Assembly (NCBI RefSeq): GCF_001187505.1
Contig: NZ_CP012150.1
Location: 4,340,001-4,404,000 of the forward strand
Direction: 5' to 3'
DNA from: Mycolicibacterium goodii
GTDB taxonomy: Bacteria; Actinomycetota; Actinomycetes; Mycobacteriales; Mycobacteriaceae
DNA length: 64,000 nt
Both the position numbers and the translations under genes were made by a program. Each line of letters begins with the position of its first letter. The first letter of the stretch is position 1. Positions 1 through 9,115 of this stretch are shown here, in pieces. The notes under the pieces were generated by a model. It did no database searches. It saw nothing but the letters and a program-made list of their open reading frames with translations, and was not told the origin of the DNA.

Positions 1-1680
1 GAGCGCATCGACTACGTCGGCTCGGTCATCACCCCGCTCGACGAAGACAAGGCGCGCGACGTCGCCCGCATCCTGCGCCGCAAAGGCGTTCTCACCGTTG
101 CGGTTTGCTTCATGAACTCCTACGTCAACGACACCCACGAGCGGCGGATGCGCGACATCCTGATCGAGGAGATCCCGGGTGTCACGGTCTCGACCTCGAG
201 CGAGATCCTGCCGGAGATCTTCGAGTACGACCGGGCCTCGACCACCGTGGCCAATGCCGTCCTGGCACCGCTGGTCAGCGGCTACGTCAACCGGCTCGAG
301 GGGTCGCTGCGCGAGGACGGCTACGACGGTGACCTGCTGTTGTTGCACTCCGGCGGTGGCTCGATGACCCCGGCGATGGTCGACCGCTACCCGGTGCGGC
401 TCGCGGCATCGGGCATCGCCGCAGGCGCCATCGCGGTGGCCGACATCGCATCGCGCTGTGGCTACCTCAACGCGATCGGCCTCGACATGGGCGGTACCAG
501 CACCGACATCTCGCTGGTCTACGACGGCGAGATCCGCACCACCAAACGATGGCAGGTCGAGTACGGCTTTCCGATCTGCTTCCCCAGCATCGAGGTGCTC
601 ACGATCGGCGCCGGGGGAGGCTCACTGGCGTGGATCGACGAGGCAGGCTCGCTTCGCAACGGACCCCAATCCGCCGGTGCCGCACCGGGTCCCGCGTGCT
701 ACCGGCTCGGCGGCACCGAACCGACCAACACCGACGCCAACCTGGTGCTCGGGCGGCTCGGCGAGTCGCTGATCGGCGGGGAATTGACACTCGACATCGA
801 AGCGGCGAGCGAAGCCGTGCGTACAGGCATCGCCGAGCGGCTCGACCTCGACGTCGACACCGCGGCCTCGAACATCATCCAGGTCGCCAATGCCAACATG
901 GCCGATGCGGTGCGGCTGTTGTCCATCCGCCGCGGATACGACCCTCGCGATTTCGTCCTGGTGGTCTGTGGGGGAGCCGGCGCACTGCACGGCGCCGCGC
1001 TGGCCAAGGAGTTGTCGATTCCCACCGTCGTGGTGCCCCCGCACCCCGGAATCACCTCGGCGCAAGGGTGTCTGCTCGTCGACATCCGGCATGACCTGTC
1101 GGCGATGTTCCAGCGAATCGCCTCCGACGTCGACCCGGCAGAACTCGAATCGGAGTTCGCGCAGCTGGAGAAGGAAGGTCTCGCCCGGCTCCGGCACGAG
1201 GGGGTCGAAGAGGATCGGATGCGCCTCGACCGCTCGATCAGCATGCGGTACGCCGGTCAGTGGCGGTCGCTGACCGTCGCCGCCGACAGCGGGGAGGGTT
1301 TCCTGGACCGAGCCGTCGAACTGTTCCACGAGGAGCACGAACGGGACTACTCGTTCCGTCGCGACGACGTCGAAGTCGAGATCTACCAGATCGGTGTCCG
1401 CGCCATCGGCCAGACCCCGAAACCGAGTTTCCCGCAACAGGATCCGTCCGAAGCGCCTGCGCCGTCCCCGCTGACCGTGCGTCAGGTGTTCTTCGAGGAG
1501 GCCGGTGAACGCGTCACCACGCCGATCTTCGACCGCGACGAACTCGTCGCAGGCAACTCGATCGACGGGCCGGCCATCATCGAACAGCTCGACTCGACCA
1601 CCGTCATCCCGCCGTCGACCACCGCCGTCGTCGACGAGTGGGGCAACATTCGCATCCACATCCACCAGGAGCAGCAGTGA
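1..1680 (+). CDS. hyuA: Hydantoinase/oxoprolinase family protein, subunit A (5' truncated by window edge)
   Basis: The reading frame is open from base 1 and 559 residues are visible. Family members run to about 690 aa, so the N-terminal hydantoinase domain lies mostly outside the window. The nucleotide-binding-like motif GLDMGGTSTDISLV (about base 478) and the glycine-rich VLTIGAGGGSLAWID (about base 595) are typical of the HyuA / 5-oxoprolinase / acetone-carboxylase beta family, which opens a cyclic amide or carboxylates a ketone with ATP. Its stop overlaps the GTG of the B-subunit gene, so the two are translationally coupled and probably form a complex. The true substrate (hydantoin, oxoproline or another lactam) cannot be read from sequence. 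Confidence 0.9.
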   Translation, partial: ERIDYVGSVITPLDEDKARDVARILRRKGVLTVAVCFMNSYVNDTHERRMRDILIEEIPGVTVSTSSEILPEIFEYDRASTTVANAVLAPLVSGYVNRLEGSLREDGYDGDLLLLHSGGGSMTPAMVDRYPVRLAASGIAAGAIAVADIASRCGYLNAIGLDMGGTSTDISLVYDGEIRTTKRWQVEYGFPICFPSIEVLTIGAGGGSLAWIDEAGSLRNGPQSAGAAPGPACYRLGGTEPTNTDANLVLGRLGESLIGGELTLDIEAASEAVRTGIAERLDLDVDTAASNIIQVANANMADAVRLLSIRRGYDPRDFVLVVCGGAGALHGAALAKELSIPTVVVPPHPGITSAQGCLLVDIRHDLSAMFQRIASDVDPAELESEFAQLEKEGLARLRHEGVEEDRMRLDRSISMRYAGQWRSLTVAADSGEGFLDRAVELFHEEHERDYSFRRDDVEVEIYQIGVRAIGQTPKPSFPQQDPSEAPAPSPLTVRQVFFEEAGERVTTPIFDRDELVAGNSIDGPAIIEQLDSTTVIPPSTTAVVDEWGNIRIHIHQEQQ

Positions 1681-3647
1681 CCGTCGCAACCACCACCCGC
1701 CGACGCCTCGACCCGGTCACCTTCGAGGTCCTCAAGAACGCGTTCGTGACGTCCGTCGACCTCATGAGCGAACAGATCCTGCGCACCTGCTACTCGTTCG
1801 TCATCTACAGCCGGGACTTCTCCTCGGCGCTGTGCGACGCGCAGGGCAACACCGTCATGCAGGGCAGCCAGGACATCGCCGTGCACGTGGGAACCCTGCA
1901 CTTCCAGTGCAAGGCCGTGCTCGAAGAGTTCGGTGGCGACATCAACCCCGGTGACGTGTTCTGCGTCAACGACCCGTACCGCGGCGGCACCCACCTCAAC
2001 GACGTCAGCTTCATCCGGCCGATCTTCGCCGATGGCGAGCTGATCGGATTCGCGCAGAACAAGGGCCACTGGGCCGATATCGGTGGCAGCGTCCCCGGCT
2101 CATTCGACGTCACCGCCACCGAACATTTCGCCGAGGGCCTGCGCATCACTCCGGTCCGCGTCTGGCACGAGGGACGGTTCCTCGGTGACGTCGCCAAACT
2201 CCTGGTGGCCAACACCCGCGCACCGGACATCAGCATGGGGGATCTGCACGCCCAGGCCGAGGCAACCGGCGTGTGCGAGCGCGAGATCCACCGACTGGTC
2301 GCCAAATACGGTCGAGATACGGTTGTCGAGGCGATGGCCGAGGTGCAGGACTACGTCGAGCGCATCGTCCGCCAGCGGGTCGCCGACCTGCCCGACGGCG
2401 AGTGGGTGACCGAGGACTACCTCGACTCCGATCCCTCCAAACCCGAAGGGATGGTGCCGATCCGGGTCAAGATGACCATCAAGGGCGACCAGCTGAGCTA
2501 CGACCTCTCCGGCAGCGCCCCAGCGGTCGCGAGCTTCCTCAACTGCGGCTACGGCACCGCCTTTTCGGGGATCGTCGCGGGGACGAAGACCTTCTTCCCC
2601 GACGTCCCGCTGAACTCGGGCCTGTACGCCGCCATCAACACCGACATCGGCCCCGAGGGCACCGTCGTCAACGCGGGCTGGCCGGTCGCAGTGACCGGAT
2701 TCTGTTCCGGCCCATACGAGAAGATCATGAACGCCATCTTCGAACTGTGGTCGGCAATCATGCCGGACCGGGCCATCGCATGCTCGTTCAACCTCGAATA
2801 CCTCCTCGTCGGCGGTCGTGATGCCCGCGGCGACAGCCGGCCGTTCTTCATGTGGTACGACTGGATGGCCGGCGGCTGGGGCGGCCGTAGCACCAAGGAC
2901 GGATCCACTGCCACCGCACCGGTGTTCGGCGTCGGTTTGGCCGTCCAGCCGTGCGAGGGGCAGGAACGTCTGACCCCGGTGCTGACGACCAAGCATGCGA
3001 TCATCCCGGACTCCGGCGGCCCGGGGCTGCACCGCGGCGGTTGCGGAGTGACCAAGGGCGGCACTCTCACCGACTGCGAGCACACCGTGATGTCATACTG
3101 CTGCGACCGCTCACGCTCGGTCACCTGGGGCATCGACGGCGGGCTCCCGTCGATCCCGCACGGCGTCTGGCTCAACCGGGGAACGGCCGAAGAACAGTTC
3201 CTGGGTTCGGTGTTCTCCAACGTCGCGGTGCAGGCGGGCGACACCTTCGAGCGGCCGTCGGCAGGCGGCGGCGGGCTGGGAGATCCGCTCGGCCGCGCGC
3301 CCGAGGATGTCCTGGAGGACGTCATCGACGGCTATGTGACCGTCGCCGGCGCGGCCCGCGACTACGGCGTCGTCGTCACGCCGATCGACCCGGAGGTCGA
3401 CGAGTACGAGATCGACCACGCCGCAACCGAAAAGCTGCGTGCCGAAACGAAAGCGGCACGCAAGAAGTGGTTGAACGCCGACCCCGAGGACATCGCCGCG
3501 CGATACCGTGACGGCGAGCTCGACACCTTCGACCTGCTGCGCCGCTACGGTGTCATCGTCGACTGGGGCACCGGCGAGCTGCTCCCGAACACCACCAAAC
3601 AGTTTCGCGATCTGCTCCACGTACGTGCGGCCGCGCACTGGGACTGA
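1677..3647 (+). CDS. hyuB: Hydantoinase B / oxoprolinase family protein, subunit B
   Basis: A 656-residue HyuB-family protein. It begins RRLDPVTFEVLKNAF, the usual start of the domain, and keeps the internal FCVNDPYRGGTHLNDV motif and the C-terminal SAGGGGLGDPLGR motif. The start is taken as the GTG at 1677, which overlaps the stop of hyuA (GTGA); an ATG further upstream would put HyuA-coding sequence in the wrong frame onto the protein. It acts with HyuA as an ATP-dependent cyclic-amide hydrolase or a related carboxylase. The gene ends 10 bp from the convergent amidohydrolase gene, and no hairpin is visible in that gap. Confidence 0.9.
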   Translation: MTVATTTRRRLDPVTFEVLKNAFVTSVDLMSEQILRTCYSFVIYSRDFSSALCDAQGNTVMQGSQDIAVHVGTLHFQCKAVLEEFGGDINPGDVFCVNDPYRGGTHLNDVSFIRPIFADGELIGFAQNKGHWADIGGSVPGSFDVTATEHFAEGLRITPVRVWHEGRFLGDVAKLLVANTRAPDISMGDLHAQAEATGVCEREIHRLVAKYGRDTVVEAMAEVQDYVERIVRQRVADLPDGEWVTEDYLDSDPSKPEGMVPIRVKMTIKGDQLSYDLSGSAPAVASFLNCGYGTAFSGIVAGTKTFFPDVPLNSGLYAAINTDIGPEGTVVNAGWPVAVTGFCSGPYEKIMNAIFELWSAIMPDRAIACSFNLEYLLVGGRDARGDSRPFFMWYDWMAGGWGGRSTKDGSTATAPVFGVGLAVQPCEGQERLTPVLTTKHAIIPDSGGPGLHRGGCGVTKGGTLTDCEHTVMSYCCDRSRSVTWGIDGGLPSIPHGVWLNRGTAEEQFLGSVFSNVAVQAGDTFERPSAGGGGLGDPLGRAPEDVLEDVIDGYVTVAGAARDYGVVVTPIDPEVDEYEIDHAATEKLRAETKAARKKWLNADPEDIAARYRDGELDTFDLLRRYGVIVDWGTGELLPNTTKQFRDLLHVRAAAHWD

Positions 3648-3657
3648 CGCCGCCGTC

Positions 3658-5052
3658 TCACCAGCCTTGTTCGGCGGGTAACGCCGGGGGAGGGTTGGGG
3701 ATGAGCGTGCCGTCGGCCTGGCGGGCTCGTTCGGCGATGCGCTCGCTGAGATGCGAGAGGCGGTCACGCTGTTCGGGCCAGCCGGCCGCGGTCAGCTCAC
3801 CGTTTCGCTTGACGAACTGTCCGGCGACCATGACCGACTCGATGTCGGCCGCCGAGGACTGGGTGACCACTGCCGCTTCCGGGTTGGACCACAGTGAGCC
3901 GGTCATGTCGGGTGAGGTGGTTCGGAAGAACACCAGGTCGGCTTGTTTGCCCGGGGTGATGCTGCCGGTTTGTGAGTCGATCCCGAGCGCCTTGGCACCG
4001 TTGATGGTGGCCCACTGCATGGCCTCGGCGGCGGTCACCGAGACGGCCTCGGGGTTGTGGCCCGCGAGCAGCTGGTCCTGTGCGTCGGCCAGGCGCACGA
4101 TCTGCATGCCGATGCGGACCTGGTTGACGATCCCGCCGCCGCAACATCCGACCGAGTCGACTCCGACGGTCGGCGAGAGACCGAAGGCGCGTTGTTTGCG
4201 TAACGACGGTTCGCCCTGCGCCATGGCCATTTCGGCTTCGACGCATGCGCAGATCGCGGCACCGTGGTCGGCGACGAGGCGGTACTCGTGGTCGGTGCTG
4301 GTCTCGCCGTGCACGAAGACGATGTCAGAAGACAGCAGGCCGGCGTTTCCGAGCCGGGCGATCTCGTCGGTGCTGTTCTGAACGGCGTTGGCGTGCAAGG
4401 TGAGCTGCGCACCGAAGGACCGGGCGAGGGTGAACTGTTCTGCCACCACCTCCGTCGGCGCCATGAACAGCTCGACGGGTGCCACGCCGAGCCGCAAACG
4501 GGACAGGTCCGACGAGAAATACTGATCCCGAAGTTTTTCCAGCACGGGCGCGTAGTCGCAGGTGCGGGTGAACACCCGCGGGGCGAGCGGTGCCTGACCC
4601 ATGCCGAGGGCGTATACGCCGCGGATCCCGGCGTCCGTCATCGCTTGTGCTCCGGCAAATGCATGGTCGACGGTGTTGACGTTGTGCTCATACCCGAGCA
4701 CCGTGGTGACGCCGTTGTTCAGACATTCGAGTGCGCCTGCATAGGTGGCCGTGTAGGTGTCGTCGGCGGTCACCAGGGGTGCGATGTGAAGGCGGATCCC
4801 GTGCATGTACTGCAGCGTGGTCCAGTCGGCGAACACGCCCTTGATCGCCGACTGCCAAAGGTGCCGATGGGTGTCGATGAATCCAGGGGTGATGATCCGG
4901 CCCGAGGCCGGGACCTCTTCGGCGTCGAGCGCGCCGAGATCGGGCCCGACCGCCACGATGGTCCCGTCCTCGATCAGGATGTCCGCGTGGTGCAGCGTGC
5001 CGATGTCGGGGTCCACCGAGATGATGGTGGCGTCGCGAATGAGTGTGCGCAT
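3658..5052 (-). CDS. ATZ/TRZ-type metal-dependent amidohydrolase
   Basis: A 464-residue amidohydrolase of the cytosine deaminase / S-adenosylhomocysteine deaminase / AtzB group. Visible metal and catalytic residues are H62 and H64 in FIDTHRHLW, a third His in LTLHANAV, a fourth in FVHGET, and the Asp of VGVDSVG. Members deaminate or dechlorinate N-heterocycles. The ATG is preceded by GAGG. It is the last gene of a minus-strand operon after the ABC ATPase and permease genes (32 bp gap to the permease), so it likely acts on the imported compound. A second amidohydrolase of the same class lies in the divergent operon. The substrate is unknown. Confidence 0.85.
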   Translation of the reverse strand: MRTLIRDATIISVDPDIGTLHHADILIEDGTIVAVGPDLGALDAEEVPASGRIITPGFIDTHRHLWQSAIKGVFADWTTLQYMHGIRLHIAPLVTADDTYTATYAGALECLNNGVTTVLGYEHNVNTVDHAFAGAQAMTDAGIRGVYALGMGQAPLAPRVFTRTCDYAPVLEKLRDQYFSSDLSRLRLGVAPVELFMAPTEVVAEQFTLARSFGAQLTLHANAVQNSTDEIARLGNAGLLSSDIVFVHGETSTDHEYRLVADHGAAICACVEAEMAMAQGEPSLRKQRAFGLSPTVGVDSVGCCGGGIVNQVRIGMQIVRLADAQDQLLAGHNPEAVSVTAAEAMQWATINGAKALGIDSQTGSITPGKQADLVFFRTTSPDMTGSLWSNPEAAVVTQSSAADIESVMVAGQFVKRNGELTAAGWPEQRDRLSHLSERIAERARQADGTLIPNPPPALPAEQGW

Positions 5053-5083
5053 ATCTCGAACCTCAATCTTGTCGGGGGACGGG

Positions 5084-6124
5084 CTACTGGCCGATTCCGG
5101 CCGTGCCGGTACGGCGCCTGCGGAAAACTGCCGATACCCCTACCGCGATGACCACCGCCAAACCATTGAAGACGTCGGTGATCCATGGTTGCACGCCCAG
5201 CAGCGACAGACCACTGATCGCGGTGCCGACGAAGAAGAGACCGATCACGGTACCGACCAGGTTGTAGGAACCAGGCTTGACGGTGGTTGCGCCGAGGAAG
5301 ACCGCCGCGAGGGCCGGCAGCATGAAGCCGATCCCGCCCACCTGAGGGTTGCCGTTGCCCTGGCTGGCCACCTGCAGCACTCCGGCGACTCCCGCGAGCA
5401 CTCCGGCGACGACAAAGCTCCCGAGCACCGTCCGCCGGACCGGAAGGCCGATCAGGGCGGCGGCCCTCTCGTTGGAACCGACGGCGGACAGGTTCCGGCC
5501 GGGCACCGACTGGTCGAGCACGAACCAGACGGCAGCGGCGATGATCAGCATGATCACGAACAGCACCGGGACACCGACGAACAGTTGACTGCTCAGGCCG
5601 GTCAGGGTGGGTGACAGACCGGCGTTGATCGCGATGCCTTTGGTGTACGCCTGGACGATGCCACCCAGAACGGTTGCCACGCCCAGGGTCGCGATGATGG
5701 AGTTGATTCCGAGATGGGCCACCAGAATTCCGTTGATCACCCCGATGATCGCGCCGACGGCGATCGCCGTGCCGATTGCCGGCGCCGCGGACCAACCGAA
5801 GTCGGCCATCGCGGCCGCGGCGACGATCGAACAGAGCCCGGCGTTGGCGCCCACCGAGATGTCGAATCTTCCTGTCACCAACGGGAAAAGCAACGCCATC
5901 GCCACCACGGCCAGCACGGACTGCGATACGGCGACGGTGCGCCAATGCGCCCCGGACATGAAGGTCTCGGGCAGAAGGGCACTGAACACCACGATCATCA
6001 CGATGAACAGGATGGGCAGACCGAACTTCTCCAGCGACCCGGCGAGGTTGTGCCGACGCGATGTCTCGGGGAGCTCGGTGCCGGCGGGGGCGTCTGCGTC
6101 CAGCGTCGGCTCGAGGGTGGTCAT
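5084..6124 (-). CDS. Ribose/simple-sugar type (CUT2) ABC transporter permease
   Basis: A 346-residue inner-membrane permease of the RbsC/BPD_transp_2 family. It has about nine hydrophobic segments after a polar 35-residue N-terminus and the family signature TGRFDISVGANAGLCS near residue 90. Its ATG overlaps the stop of the ATPase gene (ATGA), showing coupled translation. It would form the channel for the substrate delivered by the lipoprotein encoded divergently at 7907. CUT2 systems carry pentoses, autoinducer-2, purines or nucleosides; the amidohydrolase neighbours favour a nitrogen heterocycle, which is an inference. Confidence 0.9.
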   Translation of the reverse strand: MTTLEPTLDADAPAGTELPETSRRHNLAGSLEKFGLPILFIVMIVVFSALLPETFMSGAHWRTVAVSQSVLAVVAMALLFPLVTGRFDISVGANAGLCSIVAAAAMADFGWSAAPAIGTAIAVGAIIGVINGILVAHLGINSIIATLGVATVLGGIVQAYTKGIAINAGLSPTLTGLSSQLFVGVPVLFVIMLIIAAAVWFVLDQSVPGRNLSAVGSNERAAALIGLPVRRTVLGSFVVAGVLAGVAGVLQVASQGNGNPQVGGIGFMLPALAAVFLGATTVKPGSYNLVGTVIGLFFVGTAISGLSLLGVQPWITDVFNGLAVVIAVGVSAVFRRRRTGTAGIGQ

Positions 6125-7677
6125 GCGGAAATCTCCTTGGTGGTGAGGACGAGTTCGGTGAGACGGTGGCGGTTGAGGTCGTTGCCGGATACCTCGGCGG
6201 TGATCCGTCCGCGGTCGAGAACGAGGACCCGATCGGACATGTCGGCCAGCTCCTCGAAGTCCGAGCTGACCAGCACCGCGGCCGCGCCGTCGGTGACGGC
6301 GCGCCGAATGAGGGTGTAGGCGTCGGTGCGGGCGCCGACGTCGATTCCTTGGGTTGGCTCGTCGAGCAGCAGCAGCCGCGGCTGTCGACGCATCCAGCGT
6401 GCCAGAATCGCCTTCTGCTGGTTGCCGCCCGATAACGACGACATCAGGGTGTGCTCATCGTCAGCCCGAATCTGGTATCTGGAGAACGACTCCCGCGCCG
6501 TGCTGCGTTCACGGCGTGCGCTCAGTCTGCCCATCGTGCTGATCTGCCCGAGGCTCACTGCCGAGATGTTCTGGGCGACGGTCCGGTCAGGGAAGGCGGC
6601 CTCGGAGTCCCGGTGTTCGGGGATGTAGGCGATGCCGAGGTTCATCGCGTGGCGGGGGGTGGCGATGCGAACCGGTCGATCGTCGATCGTGATCGTTCCC
6701 GCGACCGGCGGATTGTGGCCGAAGAGTGCCTGCAGGAGCTCGGACCGTCCTGACCCGAGCAAGCCTGCGATGCCCAGTATTTCGCCTGACCGGATGTCGA
6801 GATCGACGTCTCGTACCCCCTTGGCCCGAAGTCCCCGCACCGACGCCACGACCGGTCCGGGCTTGATTCGGCCCGGGGACTTCGGGAAAGCCTCGTCGAG
6901 CGGTCTGCCGACGATGTCTGCGATGAGCCGCTGCTCGGTGAGCCCCGTTGTCGAGGTCGTGCTCACGTGGTGGCCGTTGCGCAAGACGGTCAGGTCGGTG
7001 CACAACGACAGGATCTCGTCGAGTCGATGACTGACGTAGACCACCGCGATCCCGGAGGCAGCCACCCGTCGGACCGCTTCCAGAAGCACCGAAACTTCTT
7101 CCTCGGGAAGAGCGGCGGTGGGCTCGTCGAGAATCACCGCCGAAACCGGCGCGCGACCGGTGACGTGGTCCTGGAGCGCCCGGGCGATCGCGATCATCGT
7201 CTGGTCGGCCAGGCGCAGATCACCGGCCGTGGCCGTGGTCGACACATCGATACCGAAGTGGTTCAACAATTTTCGGGCCCGAGTATGAAGTTCCGGCCGG
7301 CTCACCCGCCCCAACTTCACGGGAAGCGGTTCGCCGATCGCGAGGTTCTCCGCGACATCCAAAGTCGGGAAGACAGCGGGGTTTTGGTGAACGAAGCGCA
7401 GGCCCTGCGCTCGGGACCAGGACGGGTCGACGGCGGCGGCGGGGCGGGTGGCCGAGCCCACGGTGATGGTGCCGTCACCGGCGTCGGCGGGCTGTACGCC
7501 GGCAAGGCACTTGATCAACGTGGACTTGCCGCTTCCGTTGCCACCCACCAGGCCGTGGATCGCGCCGACGCGCACGCCGAACGTGACGTCCCGCAAGACA
7601 TGCCTGCCGGAGAACGACTTTGACACATTGTGCACGGAAAGTGCCAGGTGATGGGCCGGAAATGGTGGTGCGGTCAT
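6121..7677 (-). CDS. Sugar-type (CUT2) ABC transporter ATP-binding protein, double domain
   Basis: A 518-residue RbsA-like protein with two ABC domains. Domain 1 has Walker A GGNGSGKST (residues 45-53) and Walker B AVILDEPTAAL. Domain 2 has a degenerate Walker A (GLLGSGRS), signature LSGGNQQK and Walker B LLLLDEPTQGID, the usual asymmetry of this class. The ATG at 7677 was chosen because GGAG lies 8 bases upstream; a TTG 45 bases earlier lacks support. It is the first gene of the transporter-amidohydrolase operon, and its promoter region carries paired TTCGAA elements. Confidence 0.9.
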   Translation of the reverse strand: MTAPPFPAHHLALSVHNVSKSFSGRHVLRDVTFGVRVGAIHGLVGGNGSGKSTLIKCLAGVQPADAGDGTITVGSATRPAAAVDPSWSRAQGLRFVHQNPAVFPTLDVAENLAIGEPLPVKLGRVSRPELHTRARKLLNHFGIDVSTTATAGDLRLADQTMIAIARALQDHVTGRAPVSAVILDEPTAALPEEEVSVLLEAVRRVAASGIAVVYVSHRLDEILSLCTDLTVLRNGHHVSTTSTTGLTEQRLIADIVGRPLDEAFPKSPGRIKPGPVVASVRGLRAKGVRDVDLDIRSGEILGIAGLLGSGRSELLQALFGHNPPVAGTITIDDRPVRIATPRHAMNLGIAYIPEHRDSEAAFPDRTVAQNISAVSLGQISTMGRLSARRERSTARESFSRYQIRADDEHTLMSSLSGGNQQKAILARWMRRQPRLLLLDEPTQGIDVGARTDAYTLIRRAVTDGAAAVLVSSDFEELADMSDRVLVLDRGRITAEVSGNDLNRHRLTELVLTTKEISA

Positions 7678-7760
7678 GGCCAAACTCCAAGTTGGTGAGC
7701 ACGGTCGCCGACGCGACACCAAGGGCGAAAAGTGACGCGGCTCACGTCAGTATAGCCGTT

Positions 7761-7785
7761 ATCGAACTTGAGTCAAAGATTCGAA
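7761..7785. promoter_or_regulatory. Paired WTCGAA operator, site A (divergent ABC transporter promoters)
   Basis: ATCGAA at 7761-7766 and TTCGAA at 7780-7785 start 19 bp apart in the 229-bp divergent region between the ABC ATPase gene (start 7677) and the binding-protein gene (start 7907). The same pair with the same 19-bp periodicity occurs upstream of the GntR gene and of the FAH/cupin divergent pair. It is a candidate binding site of the GntR regulator encoded at 11566-12240. Nothing else was recognised in this gap. Confidence 0.6.
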
Positions 7786-7906
7786 AATCATTGCCGTAAT
7801 CAAAACTGGTGTGATAGGACTTGGTGCACCACTCGGATGCGAGCGGTTCGGTCCACATATGTTCCCGTCGCAGCGGACTCTTTCTGCGGCGCTTCCTGGG
7901 AGAGCC

Positions 7907-9115
7907 ATGACGAATCGGTCCTCAAACTCCGCCTGCGTACCTCGGCGTCATGTGCGCGGGCGATTCTCCGGCTTGCGCGGTGTCGTCGGCGTGGCCGCCA
8001 CGCTCACCGTCCTCACCGGTTGCACGACGATCGAATCGACCGCGCCGGACCTCTCCGAACTGAGGCCTGATCTCACGCCGCAACAGGCCGGTGCGCTCCA
8101 GGCCGGATACGACGGCCGAGCCATGCAGGAGCCCACCCGTTCCGGTCCGGTCGCGCAAACGGGCAAGAAGGTGTGGGTAATCTCCTGCGGGCAGACCTAC
8201 CAGGCCTGCTCCATCCTGTCATCCAGCTTCACCGACGCGGCACGAAATCTCGGCTGGAACACCAATCTCGTTGACAGCAAGGCCGATCCATCGGTGGCAA
8301 CCTCGTTGATCAAACAGGCTGTTGCCGCACGGGCGGATGGCATCGCTGTGTTCTCCCTCGACTGCCCGGGAATCATCTCGGGTCTGAAAGACGCCAAGGC
8401 CGCCGGGATCCCGGTTGTCCAGTACACCTCGATCGACTGTGACGACCCGGCCTTCGGGGGCGGAGAGAAATTGTTCACCGCGAGCGTCAATGTCAGAGGT
8501 TCGACCAGCACCGCCGAGTACTACCGGGCATGGGGCGCGGCCCGTGCCGAATATCTTGCCGCCCTGCTCGGAAACAAGGGGAAAGTGCTCGAGATTCGCG
8601 AGACGTCACAGCGTACCCACGCCTACTCGCACGAGGGGTTCGTCGAGCAGATGGCGATCTCATGCCCGGGCTGCGAAATCGTGGATGTGCCCTTCACCTT
8701 CGCACAGGTTCCCAAAGAGGCCACCGCGGTGTGGAATTCGGCGCTGCTGAAACATGCGGACGCAGCTGCGGTGTCGTTCTCCATCGACTCGCTGATGGGC
8801 TTGGGACTTCAGAGCGCACTGCGCCAATCGGGTTTCCGTGGCATCACCGCGGGCGGGGAGGGCCTCAATCTCGACCTGGTGCGTGAGGGGCGTCAAACCA
8901 CAGAGACACCCATTCCCTACGAACTCGCGGCTTGGGGGTTGGCGGACACCTTGAACCGGGTGTTTGCGGGGGAGGACCCCGACACCCTGCCGAGCGAAGG
9001 CGGCGGATGGATATTCCTCGATGCCGAGCACAACCTCCCAGCGGGCCAGATGTGGTCCCCCGCCTTCGATTTCAAAGGGATTTACACCTCCATGTGGGCG
9101 GGACGATCCCGGTGA
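7907..9115 (+). CDS. Substrate-binding lipoprotein of sugar-type ABC transporter
   Basis: A 402-residue extracytoplasmic solute-binding protein of the periplasmic-binding-protein type 1 (RbsB-like) fold. A basic N-terminus and hydrophobic segment end in the lipobox LTVLTGC (Cys39). The body begins KKVWVISCGQTYQACS and carries repeated A-xx-DGI and AAGIPVV segments. The ATG at 7907 was chosen because GGGAG precedes it and because the signal peptide then has normal length; an upstream GTG would add 32 unlikely residues. The C-terminus overlaps the next gene (GTGA). It delivers substrate to the divergently encoded permease. Confidence 0.88.
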   Translation: MTNRSSNSACVPRRHVRGRFSGLRGVVGVAATLTVLTGCTTIESTAPDLSELRPDLTPQQAGALQAGYDGRAMQEPTRSGPVAQTGKKVWVISCGQTYQACSILSSSFTDAARNLGWNTNLVDSKADPSVATSLIKQAVAARADGIAVFSLDCPGIISGLKDAKAAGIPVVQYTSIDCDDPAFGGGEKLFTASVNVRGSTSTAEYYRAWGAARAEYLAALLGNKGKVLEIRETSQRTHAYSHEGFVEQMAISCPGCEIVDVPFTFAQVPKEATAVWNSALLKHADAAAVSFSIDSLMGLGLQSALRQSGFRGITAGGEGLNLDLVREGRQTTETPIPYELAAWGLADTLNRVFAGEDPDTLPSEGGGWIFLDAEHNLPAGQMWSPAFDFKGIYTSMWAGRSR